From NCBI GenBank assembly GCA_905202125.1, contig CAJKQX010000007.1, positions 1 to 51,488 of the forward strand: a DNA stretch of 51,488 bases. Direction: 5' to 3'. This DNA comes from an uncultured Prevotella sp. Lineage in GTDB: Bacteria > Bacteroidota > Bacteroidia > Bacteroidales > Bacteroidaceae. Shown here piece by piece: positions 10,008 to 18,970 of the stretch. The notes under the pieces were generated by a model. It did no database searches. It was not told the DNA's origin and was given only the letters and a program-made list of their open reading frames with translations. How positions within the stretch are numbered: position 1 is the stretch's first letter; each line of letters opens with the position of its first letter. Both the position numbers and the translations under genes were made by a program.

Positions 10008-10348
10008 TCCAAAGCTCCTTTCCGCCAGGCGTAAGCCAAGCCAAATACAAGTACTAACAGGAAAAAGCCGATGCTGACGAGAGCCATCGCACCGAATTCA
10101 TTCACCACCACTGCCCAGGGATACAAGAATACTGTCTCCACATCGAAAATTAAGAACAGAATGGCAAACAGATAGTAGCCTACATGCACAGGAATCCAGG
10201 CCGAACCGCGAGTAGGAATACCACACTCGAAAGGCTCGCCTTTCTCCTTATTATATGTACGAGGACCTATAAGTTTCGCAATCACATAGGCCGCTACTAC
10301 CAAGAAAACAGCCGTTATCAAAACGGTAATTAACAAGATAAAATACAT
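9998..10348 (-). CDS. nuoA: Complex I subunit A, first gene of the operon
   Basis: NuoA is a three-helix membrane subunit near the quinone site. The 116-residue product has the conserved PFECGIPTRGSAW loop (family form YECG) after the first helix and the FLIFDVETVFLYPWAV segment in helix 2. The start gives a normal N-terminal helix, and its 3' end overlaps nuoB by 10 bases. About 100 bases upstream are two promoter-like elements (10452-10476). It is the first of ten genes that together encode an 11-subunit-equivalent complex lacking the NADH-oxidising module. Confidence 0.95.
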   Translation of the reverse strand: MYFILLITVLITAVFLVVAAYVIAKLIGPRTYNKEKGEPFECGIPTRGSAWIPVHVGYYLFAILFLIFDVETVFLYPWAVVVNEFGAMALVSIGFFLLVLVFGLAYAWRKGALEWK

Positions 10349-10451
10349 AAAAATATTTAAAATATTATTTTGTCGTAGAAACAGATCATATTCTTGAATT
10401 CACAATGAATAAGGGCGCATCCGGTTCATTTCCGACAACGCCACCTGTGTG

Positions 10452-10476
10452 CAAAGTTATTTGCAATGCAAAGTTA
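10452..10476 (-). promoter_or_regulatory. Tandem TAACTTTG elements upstream of nuoA
   Basis: Read on the minus strand, TAACTTTGC occurs twice (10476-10468 and 10459-10451), 17 bp apart. It fits the Bacteroidetes -7 consensus TAnnTTTG. Neither copy has a TTTG box at the usual 19-20 bp spacing, so I infer promoter function from the -7 match and the position about 105-130 bases before nuoA. The copies could be two start sites, or a promoter plus a repeated operator. Confidence 0.5.
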
Positions 10477-10686
10477 GTAATAATAATTGGAACTTTACAT
10501 ATTATTAACAAAAATATTTGCTCATAAGGATTTCTGTGAAGACCGAGAGAGAAGAAAAGAAATAGAATAGAAACAAATGAACGAATACGATTGAGGATAA
10601 ATCAAGATGTCAGTGATCAGGTGTTGGACAACTCACAAATTTGAATAATTATGCTCTAAGGTATAAAATACAAAAGAATAAAAAAA

Positions 10687-10720
10687 ACAAAGTCGGAATA
10701 TATGGAATACCCGACTTTGT
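10687..10720 (-). terminator. Terminator of the GH38 gene
   Basis: A 10-bp perfect stem (ACAAAGTCGG with its complement) encloses a 14-base loop. On the minus strand it is followed by a run of eight T residues. It lies about 45 bases downstream of the mannosidase stop codon and has the classic form of an intrinsic terminator. Confidence 0.85.
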
Positions 10721-10765
10721 CTTACACACTTAAAAATCTATCAAATCATCATTATGGATATATCA

Positions 10766-13700
10766 TTATCTTACGATAATTTTCTTGTTTAATATTTGCA
10801 CACCGGACTTCACTCTGATGATGTATATTCCGGGGGCCATTTCGTTGGTAGCGACGGTCTGTTCGTTGTTGACAACGCCTTGAGAAACGACACAACCACC
10901 GACATTGCTCAAAACATATTTTGCATTCTGGGGTGCTGTCACATGGATGTCTTGTCCGCGGTCAACCACATTAGGATAAACATTGATGTCTCCGGAATTG
11001 CCTACGACAGAAATTCCGGTAGGAACAAGTTCACCATATATTTCAAATTCACGCACCATAGCAGAGTCTTTCACATTTGCGACAGGTATCTCCAATTTCA
11101 CATATTGAGCCTTTGATGGAGTGTCAAGCGTGATTGTCTTTGTTGCGTTGTTGTCCGTTGTGAGCGGAACGACACGGGTCCATTTGGAGCCTCCGGCAAT
11201 GCTCTTGAAATTATTCATTTCCTTTTCGGTCGGAGCAGTATTTGAAACATAGATACGATATCCGGTGAAATTGTTGACATTGGATGTATTGGCATCACGA
11301 ATGATGAATTTGTTGATATTGTATTGAGACTCCAAATCCACAACAACCCAGTTGATTTTTCCATTATTACCCATATTGTCAAAATTCCAAGTATACTCGA
11401 TGTTGTCATACTTACCGTCTACAAGATTCAATGGAGATTCATCCAAATGTTTCACATTGAAGGCTCCAAGAATGGTCTTATCCAGACTTACGGGCTTGCC
11501 GGGTTCGTCAGCAGATTTCTCCTTGAATGTACCCCAAATATCAAAGCCATAAACTCTGACGGCGCCACCGCCACCTTTGGAGATCTGCAGACGCACATAA
11601 CGGGCATCAACCGGTTTGGCCAGTTTGCAAGTATGGATATTCTCTGAGGCAACACCGGATTTTGAGGCCACCTCATTGAAAGTCTTGCCATCCATACTTA
11701 CCAGTATGGTGAATTCATCGGAATTGGCATAATTCTCCATTGTCTTGGAATCATAGATGTCAAATCTGTCGAGCGAATAAACATCGGCTAATTTCACATC
11801 GACATAAGGCATGGAAACACTGCCGTTGTAGCACCACTTGGTGGTACGGTCACTGTCCAAAATATAATATGGATCTTCAGATGCTTTGGTGCGTCCGGTG
11901 GAAGCGACAACACGTGCAACGGTCTTGCCATAACCATAATCCGGACGACGGCTTATAATCTGCGACATCGTCATGTCCTCATCTGTGGCTTCATGGCCAA
12001 ACACCTTGAATTCGTAGATACGGGCTGCATCTTTGGGATCATTATGTCCGGGAGTGATGATACGCAGACGGACAGCTGTTGTCACAAACGGTTGTTCGAG
12101 CACCTTGTCCGTAGTATTGGTGGTATTGTCGAAAACACCATCAACATCGACCCATCCATTATTAACAAATCTCTGGAGTTTGTATTCCGAGGCGATGTGC
12201 TGTTCGCCCTCGCTACCGGCATTCATCACTCGCCATCCACTGACGGTCACCTGTTTGTCGAATTTATATTCGAGCCATTTCACGGCAGAAGAATTGTCAC
12301 ACCATTTGGTCGACTCGTCTCCATCGGCAGCCTTCTCGGGCGATTCTGAAGAATTGGTATAAGAAGACGCTGTGCATGAAGACGGTTTCAGAGCCGGATC
12401 TTCGTGATAAACCTCCTGGAATGGATCTTCGGTATCCGTGTGATTCAAAACGTTGACAGTATTGGAAATTGCTTTAGTATCGTCATTCGTATTATCGGAC
12501 ACGGTGATGGCAAAGATGAGGATGTCGGGATTGTCGGGCAATGTCAGAGTCTTGGAATTTGCCAAAACAGGAATGACATATTTGTACATGTAAAGGTAAT
12601 CAAAAATGCCATCTTTGTTGCCAGCGACATCATGATTGTGAGTGGCCGTGAAAGCAGTGTTTTCCGTACGATAATGCTTCTGTACATCGGCACTGTTGCT
12701 CCATACGCCGACCATACCTCCGTTGTACTCTATGCGCAACGATGTGGCTTTACCATCGACATCGAATGTAGCCTCCGAGCCATCCGAGTTGAGAGAAGCG
12801 GCCAGAAGATAAAGTTTCTTACCATTTGTCACAGTAGGCAGTGTAATGGTCTGACCCACGCACTTTACGGCATTCTTGGCTTTTGCAGTTTTGCTTCCCA
12901 TCTTGAAGACGATACCATCGGCTGTAATATTATCATCTACCAATTCAGCCGGATATGCTTTGCTGATTTCAGCATCTTTACGATTGGTGTTGGGGCTGAT
13001 AACGTCGATATTATAATCGAGCTCAACAGAAAAAGACACAGGAGTGTCGACAATTGTAGCAGGGCCTGTAGGCTCGGCAAATGTCAAAGCGAATGTTTTC
13101 GGGTGGAATCTTTCGATATCGAATTGCAATTTTTTACCAGAGAATGTGGCCGGACCTACAAGTTCTTCCACACCGTTCACCTCTTCGGCCGAGATGATAT
13201 TTGCGGGGAATTCGACCTCAACACTCTGAGCATTGTTAGTGAGTTCATAGAAACGGACGATGGTCTTTTCGGAGCGTTCTGCCTTCTTCAAAGCCTTGAC
13301 CGCCACATTATTATTATTTACTTTGACAAAGCCAAAATCAGTACCCATATTTCCGGTATGCTTTGTTGTCTGATAAGCATACATCGGTTGGTTGAGTTTG
13401 TCGGCTTCCCACTGTGTGTCAGCATTCCATTTGCCGGAATGGGCAAAGAACGAGTAAGTGAACTTATTGAGACCTAAGTCTTGATCTCCCTGATATGAAT
13501 AACTACCGCCTACCTTGGGGGTATGAATCAAAGTCAGACGAATCTCATTGTTCTTCTGTTTGTCCCAACCATATTTACAGTCATTGAGGATGGAAACGCC
13601 GAACGCTCCGTCGCTATTGGTCACATCAGCCCAACGATGTCCCAGGAATTCACAGATAGCATCCGTATTGTTTGTATCTGTGCTGTAAGACGTACTGTTC

Positions 13701-16273
13701 TTGTTGACGTCTGCACCGATACTGAGGTCATAAGTAGCCTCCGCATTTGATGCCGAGAGAGGGAATACGGCCTTGAGCATTCTCTCTTTGGTCTGCCAGT
13801 TCACCTCGTTGACAAAATCGATTCTGTCTGCACTGCCCGCTGAATACATGCGAATATACTGATAGAACTCCGAACCGTTCTTCTGACGTACTACTTTAAG
13901 ACTGGCGCGGAGCGGACCATTTTCGACTACCTCCACACTGAGGCCTTCCTTGTCGACATATTCACGCGGAGCCTTCTGCAGCTGATCGCCATGTATCTCC
14001 CATGAAGGCCATGTGAGAGATTCGTCAAACAACATTGCCAAGCGGATAGGAGCACTCAACATTTCCTTGTTGCTTTGTTTCTTATCTATGATTGAACTGA
14101 CATCACCGTTCTGATTGATCTTGATGCGATATCGGCTGTTCTCCATGCTGCTCTCACTCACAGACAACCCGTTGTTGGAGCTGAATGCAGTGGCAGACGG
14201 GGCGACATTGTATGTGGCATATCCCATAGATGGGACGGTGGCAAGGAAGATGAAACGGATATCATTGCCGTTACGCTCCAGAACCTGAGATGCGACCGTC
14301 TGTCCATTGGGATTTTTTACTTCGATGTATTCTGTTCCGGCCGGCATTGTGACAGTAGCCTCAACGATGTCAGTACGATTCTGAGATATCGGATTGTAAA
14401 CGACAACAGGTATATTTTTACACCAGTCGGTTTTCATGTTTGAAGCGACGGCACCCACTGCATTGTTGAGTGTACGAGAGAAATCCAGTTGATTGAGCAG
14501 TTGGTCGTTGACCGAATATCTATAAGCCTCATTTATGCAAGTACCGGGGATGTCATCATGGAACTGATGCCAAAGAAGGCGTATCCACGCATTGCTCAAT
14601 GTAGACTGCTGATAAGGCAATGTCTTGAGCCAATCGGCTGCTACTGATGCTCCTTCAGCAGCGCTTCCGAGCAGTTCGCCCTTGCGCATCCAGAATTTCA
14701 GCATACAACGAGAGGTATAACCGCCCACGCCATGAGCCCTCATCGGAAGACCATGATTGATGGTCGGCAATTTGTCATATCCCATGTGGAAAATCTGGTC
14801 GAGCATCTCGGTAGACGAATTGATGGCTACGCTCTGTGGGCCTGTACCATCAACACTTTTTGAAAGCCAAACGGCAGTCTCTTTGTCCAGACCGCCACCA
14901 CGGTCGCTTCTCGGACCGACATATTTTAAAGCGGCAGGAATGCCATAAGTAGTGTTGTTTGAATTGATTTCGTTGGTCATTTCAGAATCCGAAGACATGT
15001 CCTTTCTGAACTTCTCATGGTCATCATACGGATTTGTTTTCAAAACAGCAAGCAATTCCGAACCATCGGTACCTATCCAACGAGCATAACGTGGCAACTT
15101 ATTGTAGGCATAAGCCGAATTCCAGGACAGTTTGTTGGTGTGGAAATATTTCATTCCGCAATGTGCGGCAACCGTCGGCAATGACCATGGGAAGCCAAAG
15201 CAATCGGGCAACATGATATCGCGACCACCTCTTTGTCCGAACTCGTTCATAAAGAAATTCTGGCCATAGAGGAAATTTCTAATCTGAGATTCCGCAGAAC
15301 CGATATTCACGTCGTTAGCATCAATCGAGCCTCCTGCAATATTCCATCTGCCCTGTTTAATATAATTTTTCAAACGGGCGTAATATTCAGGATAATACTC
15401 TTTGGCCCACATATAATGAATAGCACCCTCAAAATTGAAATTGAAATTGGATGTCTCGCTATTATCAAAGTGGTCGAAATTATTTGTCAATGTATTCTTG
15501 ATATACTCGCCGATGGTTGTCTTCACTGTCCAGTTCCACTGTGTATCAAGATGCGAGTTGGACAGGAAGAACAGTTTCTTGTCCTTTAGTGACCCGGGGG
15601 CTTCATTGGTTGAAGCGGTAACGGCAAAAATGGCGACCTCCTTGCCGGTCTCAGGCAATTCCACAGAAATAGATGCAATATTCTTGTTTGAATTGGTTAC
15701 CGGCACAACTTTCTCATAAAGTGCGAAGGTATAATCATTCTCCTTTCTACCACTGCTGTTGATTCGACCTAACTGCCAAAAGGCTGTATTCGTGTTTTGG
15801 TTTGATTTCCAATCGTTGACCTCAAGGCTCACGGCGTTGTCGGTAGTACCATCTGTGTATTTCACAGTAACATTGATTCTCGCCGTGCCATCTGCTGCTG
15901 TAGCCAAAAGCCAAAGTGATTTTGCTTTTGTCGGGGTTGCTAAAGTGATGGTTTGCTGTCGGCCATAAACCACATTGGACTTGTTCTTGTTTTCCGAAAG
16001 AAGAAACGCACAATTTGATTTGAAATCATTGAAAACATAGGGGACATCTGAAAACATACCACGAATGCGTTCGGGCAATCCGCCTCGCAATCCCTTGTAT
16101 TCAGAAAAGAAACACCATCCCTGGGAATCCAAAGGATCTCTAAAATCCTCTCCCGTGGTCAAGACCAAATCTGCATTATAACCAGTCAGACTCAACTGCT
16201 TATAATTATTATTGCCATCTGCTAATGCAATCATCGGCAATAAGGAAAGAAACTCTAAAAAATACTTTCTCAT
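10766..16273 (-). CDS. Secreted GH38 alpha-mannosidase with discoidin domains and T9SS-type tail
   Basis: This 1835-residue exported enzyme probably removes alpha-mannose from glycans such as N-glycans. An N-terminal signal peptide (to about residue 19) precedes a beta-rich domain (30-222). The GH38 core follows: metal-binding HLDTQW at 241-246, likely nucleophile Asp357 in LPDCFGFP, and His572-Asp573 in HQFHDDIPGT. Residues about 1085-1262 repeat the first domain in diverged form. Three F5/8 type C (CBM32-like) domains follow at about 1290-1425, 1448-1583 and 1597-1745. The last 70 residues (VYPNVVDRGQD to KKIIVR) look like a type IX secretion sorting tail, which would place it on the cell surface or outside. 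It is transcribed alone, with no SusC/D pair nearby. GH38 assignment is firm; substrate is inferred. Confidence 0.92.
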   Translation of the reverse strand: MRKYFLEFLSLLPMIALADGNNNYKQLSLTGYNADLVLTTGEDFRDPLDSQGWCFFSEYKGLRGGLPERIRGMFSDVPYVFNDFKSNCAFLLSENKNKSNVVYGRQQTITLATPTKAKSLWLLATAADGTARINVTVKYTDGTTDNAVSLEVNDWKSNQNTNTAFWQLGRINSSGRKENDYTFALYEKVVPVTNSNKNIASISVELPETGKEVAIFAVTASTNEAPGSLKDKKLFFLSNSHLDTQWNWTVKTTIGEYIKNTLTNNFDHFDNSETSNFNFNFEGAIHYMWAKEYYPEYYARLKNYIKQGRWNIAGGSIDANDVNIGSAESQIRNFLYGQNFFMNEFGQRGGRDIMLPDCFGFPWSLPTVAAHCGMKYFHTNKLSWNSAYAYNKLPRYARWIGTDGSELLAVLKTNPYDDHEKFRKDMSSDSEMTNEINSNNTTYGIPAALKYVGPRSDRGGGLDKETAVWLSKSVDGTGPQSVAINSSTEMLDQIFHMGYDKLPTINHGLPMRAHGVGGYTSRCMLKFWMRKGELLGSAAEGASVAADWLKTLPYQQSTLSNAWIRLLWHQFHDDIPGTCINEAYRYSVNDQLLNQLDFSRTLNNAVGAVASNMKTDWCKNIPVVVYNPISQNRTDIVEATVTMPAGTEYIEVKNPNGQTVASQVLERNGNDIRFIFLATVPSMGYATYNVAPSATAFSSNNGLSVSESSMENSRYRIKINQNGDVSSIIDKKQSNKEMLSAPIRLAMLFDESLTWPSWEIHGDQLQKAPREYVDKEGLSVEVVENGPLRASLKVVRQKNGSEFYQYIRMYSAGSADRIDFVNEVNWQTKERMLKAVFPLSASNAEATYDLSIGADVNKNSTSYSTDTNNTDAICEFLGHRWADVTNSDGAFGVSILNDCKYGWDKQKNNEIRLTLIHTPKVGGSYSYQGDQDLGLNKFTYSFFAHSGKWNADTQWEADKLNQPMYAYQTTKHTGNMGTDFGFVKVNNNNVAVKALKKAERSEKTIVRFYELTNNAQSVEVEFPANIISAEEVNGVEELVGPATFSGKKLQFDIERFHPKTFALTFAEPTGPATIVDTPVSFSVELDYNIDVISPNTNRKDAEISKAYPAELVDDNITADGIVFKMGSKTAKAKNAVKCVGQTITLPTVTNGKKLYLLAASLNSDGSEATFDVDGKATSLRIEYNGGMVGVWSNSADVQKHYRTENTAFTATHNHDVAGNKDGIFDYLYMYKYVIPVLANSKTLTLPDNPDILIFAITVSDNTNDDTKAISNTVNVLNHTDTEDPFQEVYHEDPALKPSSCTASSYTNSSESPEKAADGDESTKWCDNSSAVKWLEYKFDKQVTVSGWRVMNAGSEGEQHIASEYKLQRFVNNGWVDVDGVFDNTTNTTDKVLEQPFVTTAVRLRIITPGHNDPKDAARIYEFKVFGHEATDEDMTMSQIISRRPDYGYGKTVARVVASTGRTKASEDPYYILDSDRTTKWCYNGSVSMPYVDVKLADVYSLDRFDIYDSKTMENYANSDEFTILVSMDGKTFNEVASKSGVASENIHTCKLAKPVDARYVRLQISKGGGGAVRVYGFDIWGTFKEKSADEPGKPVSLDKTILGAFNVKHLDESPLNLVDGKYDNIEYTWNFDNMGNNGKINWVVVDLESQYNINKFIIRDANTSNVNNFTGYRIYVSNTAPTEKEMNNFKSIAGGSKWTRVVPLTTDNNATKTITLDTPSKAQYVKLEIPVANVKDSAMVREFEIYGELVPTGISVVGNSGDINVYPNVVDRGQDIHVTAPQNAKYVLSNVGGCVVSQGVVNNEQTVATNEMAPGIYIIRVKSGVQILNKKIIVR

Positions 16274-16420
16274 ATTATTAATCTAAAATATTTATTTTTG
16301 TTTGATTAGTTTAAATATACATCTCCAAAATAAGACATTACTTATATAACAATCAAACACCCGATTTGAGAACCCAAAAGGCGAAAATTTACATTTGTTT
16401 AACACGGATTAGCGAAAATA

Positions 16421-16452
16421 AAGACAAACGACCCCAAAAAGTCGTTTGTCTT
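16421..16452 (-). terminator. Terminator of rprXY
   Basis: A 12-bp perfect stem (AAGACAAACGAC with its complement) has an 8-base loop and lies about 70 bases after the rprY stop. On the minus strand it runs into TATTTTC, on the plus strand into TTAAAAAAC. It most likely ends the two-component transcript. The rest of 16274-16520 is AT-rich and should contain the promoter of the mannosidase gene, which I could not identify. Confidence 0.75.
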
Positions 16453-16520
16453 AAAAAACATTAAGTCTCTGATTTAATATTATACAGAAGACATGAATTC
16501 AAATAAATACCACCGATATT

Positions 16521-17216
16521 TTATTCGTCCGGTGTTATCAGTTTGTAGCCCTTACCGTGGATATTGATAATTTCTATTTGATCATCGTCTTTGAGATGTT
16601 TGCGCAATTTGGTGATATAAACATCCATTGAGCGGGCATTGAAATAATTATCATCAATCCAGATGGTCTTCAAAGCGAAATCACGCTGAAGAATCTCGTT
16701 GGCATGACTGCACAACAATGCGAGCAACTCATTCTCCTTAGTGGTCAACTTGGTCTGTTTCTCGCCGATAGTGAGCAGTTGTTTCTGAGTGTCAAATGTG
16801 AATTGTCCGATTTTATAAACGGTACTTTCCCTATTCTTCTTTCCACGTACGCGGCGCAAGATAGCTTCGATTCTGAACACCAATTCCTCCATAGAGAATG
16901 GCTTGGTGATATAATCATCGGCACCGATCTTGAATCCTTCAAGAATATCTTCCTTAAGAGTTTTAGCAGTCAGGAAAATTACGGGAATTTCGGTATTGGC
17001 CTGTCGTATTTCCTGAGCAAGAGTGAATCCATCTTTTTTGGGCATCATGACATCAAGAACACAAATATCGAATTTTGTTCTCATGAATGCCTTGTATCCG
17101 GCATCGCCATCAGGACAAAGTTCAGCCATATAACCTTTGGCCTGCAAATACTCACGCAGAAGCATTCCCAAGTTCTCATCGTCTTCACACAACAAGATTT
17201 TCAATTTGTCATCCAT
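16521..17216 (-). CDS. rprY: OmpR-family response regulator, RprY-like
   Basis: This is the DNA-binding partner of the kinase encoded just upstream. The receiver domain (1-120) has the acidic pair Asp12-Asp13, phosphoacceptor Asp55 (CVLDVMMPK), Thr83 (FLTAK) and Lys105 (ITKPF). The winged-helix effector (about 130-231) ends in RSMDVYITKLRKHLKDD and GKGYKLITP. Length and sequence style match RprY of Bacteroides, named for a response regulator that affects tetracycline-related and stress phenotypes. The start is 6 bases after the rprX stop, so the two are one transcript. The symbol rests on resemblance and synteny with rprX. Confidence 0.88.
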   Translation of the reverse strand: MDDKLKILLCEDDENLGMLLREYLQAKGYMAELCPDGDAGYKAFMRTKFDICVLDVMMPKKDGFTLAQEIRQANTEIPVIFLTAKTLKEDILEGFKIGADDYITKPFSMEELVFRIEAILRRVRGKKNRESTVYKIGQFTFDTQKQLLTIGEKQTKLTTKENELLALLCSHANEILQRDFALKTIWIDDNYFNARSMDVYITKLRKHLKDDDQIEIINIHGKGYKLITPDE

Positions 17217-17222
17217 AATCTC

Positions 17223-18782
17223 TTAATTTTTAATTGTTGGTAATTTTATTGTAAATTTTGTTCCTTTTCCAAACTCACTTTCAACAGTGATTTCACCATT
17301 GTGCAACATCACGATTTTCTTGACGTAAGCCAGTCCCAATCCGAAGCCTTTGACATCATGAACGTTGCCGGTATGCACACGATAGAATTTGTCAAATATC
17401 TTTTTTTGATTCTCCTTTTTCAGTCCAAGACCAGTATCATGAATCGAAAGGTAAAGATTCTCATCGTGATTCCATGTCTTGATGTAAATATTGACGGGTT
17501 GCTCGGGTTTGCGATATTTCACGGCATTGTCGAGCAAATTATTTATAACATTCTGAAAATGAACCTCATCAACATATATGGTGGAGTCCAAAGCTCCGAT
17601 ATCAGTATAAATTTTGCCTCCGGTATGCTCAACACGCAAAGTGAATGAATGGGCGATATTCTCAACCATCTCATTGAGATCAAGCATTTTCTTTTTGAAT
17701 ACGGCTTTCTTTCTATCAAACATCGACATCTGCAAAACTTTCTCAACAAGAAATCTCAATCGTTTTGACTCGTCATTGATTACACTACCCAGATGTTTCA
17801 TCATGGCAGGACCTTTGTTTACGGATTCGTCATTGAGCATTTGAGCTGCCAACGATATGCTTGCGATCGGGGTCTTGAGCTCGTGGGTCATGTTATTGAT
17901 AAAATCGTTTTTGATTTCGGTGTATCGTTTCTGACGAAATACTATGACTATCGTGAAAATGAAAGTAATAATCAGCACAATAGTAAACATCACCGATGGT
18001 ATCATGAAACGAACCGAAGAGAAAATGTACGAATCCATATCCGGGAAAAAGACCTGCACCACGCCCATTTTCGACTGTGGGTCATTGCGGAACAACACCT
18101 GCGAATATGGTATCTCATCGCCATCGGATGTAAAATCCGGACATCTGTAAACCTCACGTCCATCTTGTGTGGAAACGATGAAATGATATGGAATATTAAT
18201 ACCATTATTCATCAATTCGGCCTTCAAGTCTTGATCCAAAAGTTTGAAATTGATACGTTCTCTCAGCGGTTTGTCAGATGCGGAATATAGAATGGAATAC
18301 ACCACCTCATCCAACAGGGCTTTTTGATAGATGTATCGGTTTTTCACGATTTCCTGCATCGATTTGGATGCCTCGTTGATACGATTCTTGTCGTTGTTAA
18401 GAATAATACCTTTAGCCATCTGAGCGGGATTGGCAACTATCGTTTTCAATTCGAATGATGAATACACGGTACCATCCTTACCGATGACAGAGTACTGATG
18501 TGACTGCTGCACAGTGCCGTCCGGATGCAAAGAGCGTGTCCCGACCGAATCACGCTGAAAGGCTCTACGCTCTGTCTCGTTCACATCTTTCTCCAGATAA
18601 CGCAAAGTCTCGTTCAATTCCAAATTTCTCGCTGCCTGATACAAGGCCCTGTTGACAGACTCGTCAAACTGTTCCTTTTTCATATTCACCATCTCTTGTA
18701 TGTAGTTCAACTGCATATAGAGTAGCGCGAGAAAGGAAAGCCCCATAATAATAGCGATTATCCAAATAGTTCTCTGTTTCAT
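17223..18782 (-). CDS. rprX: Sensor histidine kinase, RprX-like
   Basis: This 519-residue inner-membrane sensor kinase has an N-terminal helix (about 7-23), a periplasmic sensor region (about 25-255) and a second helix (about 256-280). Next come the HisKA domain with phosphoacceptor His300 (NNMTHELKTPIAS) and a HATPase domain with N box (NNLLDNAVKY), G1 (HDTGLGLKK) and G2 (GFGLGLAYVKKI). All catalytic motifs are intact. It precedes rprY by 6 bases. A TATCTTTG element lies only 6-13 bases upstream of the ATG, so the transcript could start at or next to the start codon. There is no in-frame alternative start that would keep the first helix. Confidence 0.88.
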   Translation of the reverse strand: MKQRTIWIIAIIMGLSFLALLYMQLNYIQEMVNMKKEQFDESVNRALYQAARNLELNETLRYLEKDVNETERRAFQRDSVGTRSLHPDGTVQQSHQYSVIGKDGTVYSSFELKTIVANPAQMAKGIILNNDKNRINEASKSMQEIVKNRYIYQKALLDEVVYSILYSASDKPLRERINFKLLDQDLKAELMNNGINIPYHFIVSTQDGREVYRCPDFTSDGDEIPYSQVLFRNDPQSKMGVVQVFFPDMDSYIFSSVRFMIPSVMFTIVLIITFIFTIVIVFRQKRYTEIKNDFINNMTHELKTPIASISLAAQMLNDESVNKGPAMMKHLGSVINDESKRLRFLVEKVLQMSMFDRKKAVFKKKMLDLNEMVENIAHSFTLRVEHTGGKIYTDIGALDSTIYVDEVHFQNVINNLLDNAVKYRKPEQPVNIYIKTWNHDENLYLSIHDTGLGLKKENQKKIFDKFYRVHTGNVHDVKGFGLGLAYVKKIVMLHNGEITVESEFGKGTKFTIKLPTIKN

Positions 18783-18787
18783 GTCAA

Positions 18788-18795
18788 CAAAGATA
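18788..18795 (-). promoter_or_regulatory. Possible -7 element directly before rprX
   Basis: TATCTTTG on the minus strand fits TAnnTTTG but ends just 5 bases before the rprX ATG. No TTTG box is visible 19-20 bp upstream. If used, the mRNA would be leaderless or nearly so. The assignment is weak. Confidence 0.35.
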
Positions 18796-18897
18796 ATGTA
18801 AATCCAAATTTGTTGTATTTATAAAATTAACAAATTACGGCGTATTTAATATAATTAACAAAAAACGGGCCTTGTAATTAATTATACGCAACTAAGT

Positions 18898-18941
18898 AAA
18901 AAAAAAGACTGTGTCTTAACAAAAAGAGTTATGACACAGTC
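18898..18941 (-). terminator. Terminator of the EF-G2 gene
   Basis: The stem GACTGTGTC with its complement (18907-18915 and 18933-18941), extendable by five base pairs with one mismatch, is followed on the minus strand by about ten T residues. It lies 30 bases past the stop codon of the elongation-factor gene and is a strong intrinsic terminator. Confidence 0.88.
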
Positions 18942-18970
18942 CTAATTATTATTTCAAGAATTTTATTATT

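Larger units (their letters stand above)
10349..10765. other. Intergenic region between nuoA and the GH38 gene (417 bases)
   Basis: No gene is visible here. The right part (10687-10720) holds the terminator of the mannosidase gene. The left part (10452-10476) holds two copies of the promoter-like element of the nuo operon. The middle (about 10500-10680) is AT-rich, low in structure, and shows nothing I can interpret. Confidence 0.7.

Noticed and set aside
12404..13477. Plus-strand open frame of 357 codons
   Set aside because: Antisense to the GH38 gene, no domain features and no promoter or terminator.
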